Positions 9,285-15,192 of a DNA stretch of 64,000 nucleotides are shown here, one piece after another. The stretch is from GAS188 sp963713805. GTDB taxonomy: Bacteria > Pseudomonadota > Alphaproteobacteria > Rhizobiales > Beijerinckiaceae. The stretch is from assembly GCA_963713805.1 (NCBI GenBank), contig CAVQNF010000027.1, forward strand, positions 1-64,000. Direction: 5' to 3'. Every line of letters begins with the position of its first letter. Position 1 is the stretch's first letter. The position numbers and the translations under genes were made by a program. Below the pieces are notes generated by a model. That model worked only from the letters and a program-made list of their open reading frames with translations, made no database searches and was not told where the DNA came from.

Positions 9285-9545
9285 TCAAGATTGCTCCAGC
9301 GCCATCTCAAAACCGATCCTGATGCTCTCCAAGGTTTTCTGCCGATCTATTTTCGAAGCCTGCCGATAGGCATTCGCGACATGCCCCGCCAAATCGGCGA
9401 GCATGATCCCATACATGGCCGGATCATCATAGAGATTGGGATCGATGCTGATATGTTGCGCTTTGTTCGCGGCCCATACCCGCAAAATTTCGACCGCCTT
9501 GTCATTTTTGGCGGCTTGGGGCGGGATGAGAAGTTCTTTCGCCAT
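9285..9545 (-). CDS. DUF5076 protein, copy 1
   Basis: GAGGA lies 6 bases before ATG 9545. The 86 residues read MAKELLIPPQAA, VEILRVWAANKAQHIS, DPAMYGIMLADLAGHVAN, and end in a helix (IRIGFEMALEQS). It aligns along its length with the copy at 8814-9104. It follows the GIY-YIG gene by 149 bases on the same strand. Immunity genes of polymorphic toxins are often present as tandem diverged copies directly downstream, as here. The family's own function is unknown. Confidence 0.75.
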   Translation of the reverse strand: MAKELLIPPQAAKNDKAVEILRVWAANKAQHISIDPNLYDDPAMYGIMLADLAGHVANAYRQASKIDRQKTLESIRIGFEMALEQS

Positions 9546-9694
9546 GCTTGATCCTCAACGTCAGTGCCATTCCCTAGAGATTAGCAATCTCGCCATATTC
9601 TTCTCTGCGCTAAAATAGCAAGCTAACGAATCGTACTTAATTTTCTCATCGATGTCCAGGCACATCCAACAGCAATCAATTGAACGACGAGATA

Positions 9695-11056
9695 TCATGG
9701 GAGGGGTGAAGGTGGTGGAATGCTCGAGAGTCTCGCATCGCTCACGGGTAGTATTTTGTTCGCAGTTTTTCCAAGCCCTCCTAACTCTTCGATTCTTGTG
9801 CGTTCGACGACTTCCCGAGCAAATTTTCCCCCAGGAATCTCATCGAACAGTATGCTCTCGATATCATCCGGATGGAGCTTTCCTTTATATAAATGCTCCA
9901 CCATTCGCTGAAAACCGCGAGATGTCTGACCGACGTACTTCAGTCCGTTAGACATAAAGTCGTAAACTACCTCTTTTGAACCTTCAAATATCTTCTCCAA
10001 ACGTTGCTTGATTCTCAGCTTTTCGCTTGGACTTAGGGCCCTCCAAGCGGCGGCGGGATCTGTGTTGCTTGCCGCACTTTCCCCGGCGGCCAACTCGCCT
10101 TCAGCGGCGGCAGACGCTGGCCGCGCGAGTGAGCCGGCCGCCTCTGTGCCTTCCACGGCGGCGGAGCCACCTGCGGCCCCCTCGGCGCCAATTAAGCCGC
10201 GAGAGAGAAGGGCTTCTGAGGGAGCAGCGAGTGCGCTTATTTCTTCGGCGGCAGCCGGGCCGCCTCTCAGCGCGACCGCGCCCGTACTCGCACCCACCCC
10301 CATCGTGGGAATGCTAAAACCGAGCCCGGTGAAAGTTGGGCTCGCTCGGCGAAGGAACTCAATAGGATTATCGGCAAAATCGCTGGCGTAGCCCGAGATG
10401 TCGCGGGGGGCTTGCGCGAGTGAATCCGCGCTCTCTGAAAGGTAATCGCCAAATTCCTTAAACGACGGCCTAAGCGCGACCATTGCCTTATCGACAAAAG
10501 GGCTTATGGCGCGGCCAACCGGAGCAGACGCCGCCACTTCGCCGAAGGGGTCCCAAACGGGATCGCTCTGCGCGCCTGGCTCGACTTGCGAGCTCGCTAC
10601 CGCGTCGGAGAACAGGCCACCGACATTTCGTGGAGCGCCATCGCTCGCCGCAGCACCGGAAGAGTCGTCGCTCGTGCCACGTCCGACTTGCGAGCTCGCC
10701 ACGGCGTCGGAAAAGAAACCACCGATGCTCCGCGGCGCGCTCGCCACCGCATCTGAAAATTGATCATAGGCGTTCGCGGCTGGCGACGAACTCGCCACGG
10801 GATCCGAGAAGTGGTCGTAGTCGAGCGTGCTTGTGGTGGGGGTCGTAGCGGCGTCGCCCTGATCCGCGGGCGCTTGCGGGTTTTGAGTGCCGTCCGACGA
10901 TTGTCCGCCAAGAGACGCGGAAAGCGACGAGGCGAATTGGGGGATAACGACGCCGGACGGACGATCGAAAAAATCCGTGCCATGCGCGAGGGTCGCGGCA
11001 AGACCTGGATACGGCGCGAGCACGCCGTCTCCCAGGCTGAAATCAGCTTGGCCCAC
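9695..11056 (-). CDS. Toxin-like protein: repeat N-terminus, C-terminal GIY-YIG nuclease domain
   Basis: AGAGG precedes ATG 11056. The protein has 453 residues. Residues 83-178 contain four clear and one degenerate copy of an FSDAVASS motif (83, 100, 115, 149, 171). Residues about 185-350 are Ala/Gly-rich. The last 93 residues show every GIY-YIG landmark: VYDF (364-367, GIY position), YVGQT (374-378, YIG position), R384, H388, the Glu helix REVVERTRIEEL, and N433 in TANKI. Variable N-terminus, Ala-rich linker and terminal nuclease is the plan of polymorphic toxins. It begins a new unit after the terminator at 11306-11336. Tandem DUF5076 genes and a Tdi1-like gene follow. Confidence 0.75.
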   Translation of the reverse strand: MGQADFSLGDGVLAPYPGLAATLAHGTDFFDRPSGVVIPQFASSLSASLGGQSSDGTQNPQAPADQGDAATTPTTSTLDYDHFSDPVASSSPAANAYDQFSDAVASAPRSIGGFFSDAVASSQVGRGTSDDSSGAAASDGAPRNVGGLFSDAVASSQVEPGAQSDPVWDPFGEVAASAPVGRAISPFVDKAMVALRPSFKEFGDYLSESADSLAQAPRDISGYASDFADNPIEFLRRASPTFTGLGFSIPTMGVGASTGAVALRGGPAAAEEISALAAPSEALLSRGLIGAEGAAGGSAAVEGTEAAGSLARPASAAAEGELAAGESAASNTDPAAAWRALSPSEKLRIKQRLEKIFEGSKEVVYDFMSNGLKYVGQTSRGFQRMVEHLYKGKLHPDDIESILFDEIPGGKFAREVVERTRIEELGGLGKTANKILPVSDARLSSIPPPSPLP

Positions 11057-11305
11057 CGCATCACCTCTCGATGCCGTTGATGTTGGAAATTGCGAGCGGC
11101 GCAGCGCTCACGGGCGTGGTTCGCGCCTTTGCGCGCGAGTCCAGTTAGGGCGCGTGGGCTTCCGAAGCTCCGCGCCGTTTGTACGGGTGCCGGAGCCGCG
11201 CCGAGCGGCAGCAAAGCTCTCGCCTCATGGCGGGACGCGCCGCGCGGGTCGTTAAGCCGTCAGGTGAACAAAGGAGATCGCCGGCGTCGAAGCGGAGCGC
11301 GACAA

Positions 11306-11336
11306 TGAAAAACCCGCCATCCCGAGGGAGGCGGGC
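11306..11336 (-). terminator. Rho-independent terminator after the scaffold/small-ORF unit
   Basis: Read on the minus strand, a GC stem (CCCGCC pairing with GGCGGG, interior CTCCCTCGGGAT) is followed by TTTTT. It begins at the stop codon of the 19-codon ORF and closes the terminase-portal-scaffold transcript before the GIY-YIG gene. Confidence 0.75.
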
Positions 11337-11396
11337 TTAAAGCGAAACTTCAACGAACCTCTCGCCACGGAGAGGGACCTCAACCCTGACCGCCAT
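11337..11396 (-). CDS. 19-residue ORF with a strong ribosome site
   Basis: ATG 11396 is preceded by AAGGAG with 7 bases of spacing, the best-spaced site in the area. The peptide is MAVRVEVPLRGERFVEVSL, and its TAA touches the terminator stem. It lies 29 bases after the scaffold gene. In P22-type phages the next gene should be the coat protein. This could be a genuine phage peptide or the surviving first codons of a deleted coat gene. No homologue is recognised. Confidence 0.4.
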   Translation of the reverse strand: MAVRVEVPLRGERFVEVSL

Positions 11397-11425
11397 GTCG
11401 TCGCTCCTTCAATGGGCCAGCGCGC

Positions 11426-12244
11426 TCAGCGCCTGGCCAAGGCTTCCTCGGCGAGCTCGAGATCCGTGGGCTCGCGCGTGAGCGCCGCCGAGGAAGCGGC
11501 GGACCCTGAACGGTTGAGCGACGGCAGAGCTTGCGGTTTCGTTGAGGCGCGCGAAAGCGGCCGGACATTTCCGGCGGCGAAGGAACGGGCCGCCTCACTG
11601 GCGCGTCCCAGGAATTCGGGGTCGGAGAGCGCCTCGTTGAGGATGCGCTCGCGATAGGCTTTCGCATCCCCGCCGACTTCGGCGAGAAGCTCTTTCTGCT
11701 TCAGCCAATCGACGGCGGCGAGGAACGGATTGGGGCTTCCCATCACACGGTTGCGTTCGGCCGGATCGAGCCCCGGCAAGGCCTTGTCGAACTCGGCTTG
11801 CGCATGTTCGGTGAGCTCGGCGCCATGCACGCTCGCGGCCGTCGACTTGTTGTTATGCGCGATGGCGACGCTCAGCTGCCGCAGCACCGGGTCCATCTGG
11901 GCGCGCAGCTGCGCATTCACGAAGCCCTGCGGGTCGATGAAGGGGTCGGGCTTCGGCGCCGGCTTCTCGCGTGCGCGGTAGGCTTCGAGCTCGCGCTGGT
12001 AGTTCTGGCGCTCCTCGCGCTCGCGCAGATATTCGCCGAGCGGCACGCCTCGGTCCTGCGGCTCTCCCGGCGCCGTGTCCGACGGTTGCGGCGCGGGCTC
12101 CGGCGAGGCGGCGTCGGCGGGTGCGGGCACGGGCGCCGGCTCGTCGACGGGCGGCGCCGTGGCGGCGAGCGTCTCTTCGGCAAGCGCTGAGTCTTCCGCC
12201 ACATCGCCACCGGCAAGCGCCGCGGTTTCCGCATTCGAGGCCAT
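11426..12244 (-). CDS. Phage scaffolding protein
   Basis: GGAG sits 6 bases before ATG 12244 (MASNAETAALAGGDVAE), a better start than the upstream ATG at 12256. The 272 residues have an acidic Pro/Ala-rich N-terminus (residues 20-75), then a charged coiled-coil-like part (YLREREERQNYQRELEAYR). Helices follow with PFIDPQGFVNAQLRAQMDP and NPFLAAVDWLKQKELLAE, and the tail is flexible and Ser-rich. This is the usual look of P22/T7-group scaffolds, which template capsid assembly and then leave or are cut. It follows portal-side genes as expected. Unusually, no coat gene follows. Confidence 0.7.
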   Translation of the reverse strand: MASNAETAALAGGDVAEDSALAEETLAATAPPVDEPAPVPAPADAASPEPAPQPSDTAPGEPQDRGVPLGEYLREREERQNYQRELEAYRAREKPAPKPDPFIDPQGFVNAQLRAQMDPVLRQLSVAIAHNNKSTAASVHGAELTEHAQAEFDKALPGLDPAERNRVMGSPNPFLAAVDWLKQKELLAEVGGDAKAYRERILNEALSDPEFLGRASEAARSFAAGNVRPLSRASTKPQALPSLNRSGSAASSAALTREPTDLELAEEALARR

Positions 12245-12348
12245 GATCAACTCCATTGGATTGGCTTTGTGCCGTTCGTTTCGGGCGGCTCGTCACAGGC
12301 GCTCTTTGCGCCCTGGGCAAAAGAACGCCGGTTCTCTCGAGATTCGCC

Positions 12349-12780
12349 CTATTGCTGGAAGCCGTGCGTCACCACCGTCGCGTTGGTGTTGCCCGCGCCG
12401 AGCGAAGGCAGCGTCACGATGATGGCCGTGTTGACCGAGGCCGCGGGGATCGGCGGGTTGAAGTTCACGATGAGCGGGGGCGCCTCGGCGGTGATCCCGG
12501 CCGGCGCGCAAAACGTGTAGGTCAGGCTTCCGGAGACGACGCCCGCGACCGTCGCGTTGACGCAAGAAGCCGCCGTCGCCCCGCTCGCCGTGATCTCGAA
12601 ACCGGAGATGAAGGTGGTGAGGCCAGGCGCTCCCGGCAGCGTCGCGACGGCGGCTGCCGCGGCGACATTTCCCGACGCGGCCGTCACGGGGAACGCATGC
12701 GGTTGCGTCTGAGCCTGGCCGGGCGAGCCGAGAGACAAGGCGAGCACCAGCGTGGCGCCAACGAGCGCGTTCTTGAGCAT
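12349..12780 (-). CDS. Secreted beta-rich phage protein
   Basis: It starts MLKNALVGATLVLALSLG and the signal peptide is cut near GQAQ-TQ. The 120-residue mature part is Ala/Thr/Val-rich with a strand pattern: TFISGFEITASGATAA, SLTYTFCAPAG, PPLIVNFNPPIPA, and the end GAGNTNATVVTHGFQQ. Two Cys may pair. Proteins ending in this 'ALG-GN-NA-VV-HGF' pattern occur beside head genes in rhizobial prophages and look like head decoration proteins. A signal peptide on one is odd. It lies 104 bases upstream of the scaffold gene on the same strand. Confidence 0.55.
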   Translation of the reverse strand: MLKNALVGATLVLALSLGSPGQAQTQPHAFPVTAASGNVAAAAAVATLPGAPGLTTFISGFEITASGATAASCVNATVAGVVSGSLTYTFCAPAGITAEAPPLIVNFNPPIPAASVNTAIIVTLPSLGAGNTNATVVTHGFQQ

Positions 12781-12795
12781 CGATGTTCTCCGAAT

Positions 12796-13222
12796 TTAGG
12801 GGACGCCGGCGCCCGCGCCTCGCGGGGACGACTGTTCGCCGCAGATGGGCTCGTGATCGACAGGAATGATTCTATGCCCGGTCGCAGCCAACGCGGCCGC
12901 GATCAAATTGAATTGAATGTGCTGTTCAATCGTGGGTTCGAATGTGGCTTGCGGACTGAGAGAGTTGAGAACGCCTATGCTTCGCTCGGGTCCGTCGGGT
13001 CCGGCGACGCGGCGATAGTCTCCGACCGAGCCTCTTGGAAGCGCTCCCGCCGGGTCCACGATATGCCCTTGCCAATTGATCCCGTTGTGACTGCGTCATA
13101 TTGCGCTGGCGCGAGGGCTTCGTCTTCTCCGCCCACCATTCTTCGACCGACCAGGTATCTTGCTGTGATCGGCTGTCCGTCGATGGTGTGGGTGAGGTTT
13201 GCTTGCTCATCTCTAGTCGCGA
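12796..13222 (-). pseudogene. Decayed copy of the zincin gene lacking its active site
   Basis: The same frame as the zincin at 13945-15192 reads THTIDGQPITARYLVGRRMV, then a frame break near 13075, then LPRGSVGDYRRVAGPDGPE and VLNSLSPQ. It jumps directly to IEQHIQFN and ends IIPVDHEPI. In the full gene the stretch between LNSLSPQ and HVIQFN is about 100 residues and contains the HEMGH zinc site, so this copy has an internal deletion of the catalytic core. An alternative frame (12926-13207) stays open and resembles the small ORFs at 13213 and 13481. Confidence 0.65.
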
Positions 13223-13431
13223 CGATAGTCCAAATACCACCCGACAAAGCCGGCCTCACCCTTGCGCTTCTCTCGCCGTATCTTCCAAAGGAGCCTTGCC
13301 AATTGATCCCGTTGGGGCTGCGGCAAGTTCCGCCGGTAAGCACGTAGCGTCTGCTCGTCCGACAGGTCTTGTCTCCAAATCGATTCTTGCGGCGATCGGC
13401 TATCTGCCGAGGGTGGTGTTTGTTTGCTCAT
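13213..13431 (-). CDS. 72-residue ORF in a tandem array, doubtful
   Basis: It begins MSKQTPPSADSR and has YRRNLPQPQRDQLARLLW. It ends GEAGFVGWYLDYRRD, identical to the end of the ORF at 13481-13696. The DNA is homologous to the middle of the zincin gene, where the zincin reads it in a different frame. In this copy the zincin frame has a stop, while this frame is open. It may be a real small protein made by overprinting or a by-product of duplication. No clear ribosome site is seen. No known family. Confidence 0.35.
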   Translation of the reverse strand: MSKQTPPSADSRSPQESIWRQDLSDEQTLRAYRRNLPQPQRDQLARLLWKIRREKRKGEAGFVGWYLDYRRD

Positions 13432-13480
13432 GATACCTAGTCCGTTTGGTCGAGCCAGCGCCGGCTAGCTCCAGAGGAGA

Positions 13481-13696
13481 TTAGTCGCGACGATAGTCTA
13501 AATACCACCCGACAAAGCCGGCCTCACCCTTGCGATTCTCTCGCCGTATCTCCCAAAGGAGCCTGGCCAATCGATCCCGTTGCGGCTGGGACAAATTCCG
13601 CTGGTAAGAGGGTTTCATCCGCTCGGCCCATCGTTCTTCTGCCGATAATGCACTTTGCTGCGATTGGCCCGCGGAGGGCGGATTCTCCTTGCTCAT
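13481..13696 (-). CDS. 71-residue ORF in a tandem array, doubtful
   Basis: It begins MSKENPPSAGQSQQ, has YQRNLSQPQRDRLARLLW, and ends GEAGFVGWYLDYRRD. Read in the zincin's own frame the same bases give CIIGRRTMG...LLPAEF...ATGSIG, clearly the zincin sequence, up to a stop. Two frames are therefore open over this stretch. It lies downstream of the zincin gene, where an immunity gene would be expected. Coding status is uncertain, as no strong ribosome site precedes it. Confidence 0.35.
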   Translation of the reverse strand: MSKENPPSAGQSQQSALSAEERWAERMKPSYQRNLSQPQRDRLARLLWEIRRENRKGEAGFVGWYLDYRRD

Positions 13697-13944
13697 GATA
13701 CGTTACCCGTTCGGCCGACCATCCTGCGGAGCAATTCTCTTCGAACCGATGGGCCCGATTCGCCGGCGCGTTCTATACGCCAGTACACCCGGACGCTAGC
13801 GAGAGCGGAGATGTGTCTCGCAAGAACGTCGTGAACCAAGCGCCGTTTATGCGCCTTATATTCGAATAGGCCAGCTCGGAAATGTTCAATTCAATTACAT
13901 GCGTCTCGAGCAGGTCTAATCTCGCTTCCAGACAGAGCCAATGG

Positions 13945-15192
13945 TCAAATCGAGCCACCAGGATTCGTCGGGGAGTACACCTCGCTTTGGTCGATGGTTG
14001 GACGAGTAAAAGGGTCGTGGTCGACAGGAACCAAGCTGGGGCCGGCTGGGATCGTTGGCGGTCCACCCGAATTGAACTGAATGACGTGGTTCAATCTGGG
14101 CTCGGAATTGACGTATTGTCTTATTCTTTCGGCGGTTTGCGGGGCCACGGTCTTGATGTAATTCGGGTCGGCCATATAGGCGCGTATGGCTTCCGCCATA
14201 TACTCTCGCGACCCTTCATCGGCTGAGTAGCCGAAGACTTTCGGTGTAACCATTGGCGAATTTTGCCTTGCGTCCGTCAAATTATGGTTACGATTTCCGT
14301 TGTTCAAACTATTATATAGAGGACGAAGCTCGTTAGATAAGCCATCTGTCGGTATTATCCCAGATAGATCATCGATCATGTGTCCCATTTCATGGGAGGC
14401 TACCATGCTCGCTGATTGCGGACTTAGCGAGTTAAGAACGCCTATGCTTCGCTCTGGTCCGTCTGGTCCGGCAACGCGGCGGTAGACGCCGACTGAGCCT
14501 CTTGGAAGCGCTCTCGCCTCAAGTGCCTTATGAACCGAGCCAATCGATCCCGTCGTGACTGCGGCATATTCCTCCGGTAAGAGGGGTGCGTCTTCTCCGC
14601 CCACCATTCTTCGACCGACCACGTATCTTGCTGTGATCGGCTGTCCGTCGATGGTTTGTGTGAGGGTTCCTTGCTCATCTATAGGTGGTCCGTTGGGCCA
14701 ATTTTCCGGCGGGTAATCGCTCTCGAAAGGGCGCGCGACCTTCGATGGCGGATTATACATACCGGCACTTTTTGACGCTAGCGAATTATCTAGCGGAGCG
14801 GTGCCTTTCAGCAAATCGTGAAGGCTGCCGCCGACCAGGTTCGAACCTTCCCGACGTAGTGCGCCCGCGAGGCCTCCTGTCATGGCTAACGATGCCGCCT
14901 CGAAGGCTCTTCCTTGGCCTTCCGGTGTGTTGATATCGAGCTTTCCGCTCCACGCATCACCAGGGGCCGTGAAGCCGCTCCACATACCCTGGGCCATCCG
15001 GAACGGCCAGGTCGTGGCCATTTTATCGCTGAACTTCATGGCCGATTGCTGGGCTCCCTGGGTCATCTGGCCTCCTGGACCATAGCTCCACGGATCGCCA
15101 GTCCATGATCCTGCGCCCCATGGATCACCATCCACGGGCACGGTGCTCGTGCTCGCCATGAATGGATCACCATCGACGGGCTGAGTATCCAT
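13945..15192 (-). CDS. Zincin (HExxH) toxin-like phage cargo protein
   Basis: The 415 residues start with three DGDP/TGDP repeats (VDGDPF, VDGDPW, TGDPW). Next is a MAQGMWSGFTAPGDAWSGKL segment leading to a Gly/Ala hydrophobic stretch (99-112), the N-terminal plan of phage structural or ejected proteins. Residues 180-255 are a conserved prodomain-like block (ITARYVVGRRMVGGED, ALPRGSVGVYRR). The metallopeptidase core has HEMGH at 267-271 and a likely third ligand in SREYMAEAIRAYM (Glu 330 or 334). It ends near VPVDHDPF, echoing the N-terminal repeat. Its ATG overlaps the portal stop (TAATG), so it is translationally coupled. A peptidase effector is likely; the target is unknown. Confidence 0.7.
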   Translation of the reverse strand: MDTQPVDGDPFMASTSTVPVDGDPWGAGSWTGDPWSYGPGGQMTQGAQQSAMKFSDKMATTWPFRMAQGMWSGFTAPGDAWSGKLDINTPEGQGRAFEAASLAMTGGLAGALRREGSNLVGGSLHDLLKGTAPLDNSLASKSAGMYNPPSKVARPFESDYPPENWPNGPPIDEQGTLTQTIDGQPITARYVVGRRMVGGEDAPLLPEEYAAVTTGSIGSVHKALEARALPRGSVGVYRRVAGPDGPERSIGVLNSLSPQSASMVASHEMGHMIDDLSGIIPTDGLSNELRPLYNSLNNGNRNHNLTDARQNSPMVTPKVFGYSADEGSREYMAEAIRAYMADPNYIKTVAPQTAERIRQYVNSEPRLNHVIQFNSGGPPTIPAGPSLVPVDHDPFTRPTIDQSEVYSPTNPGGSI

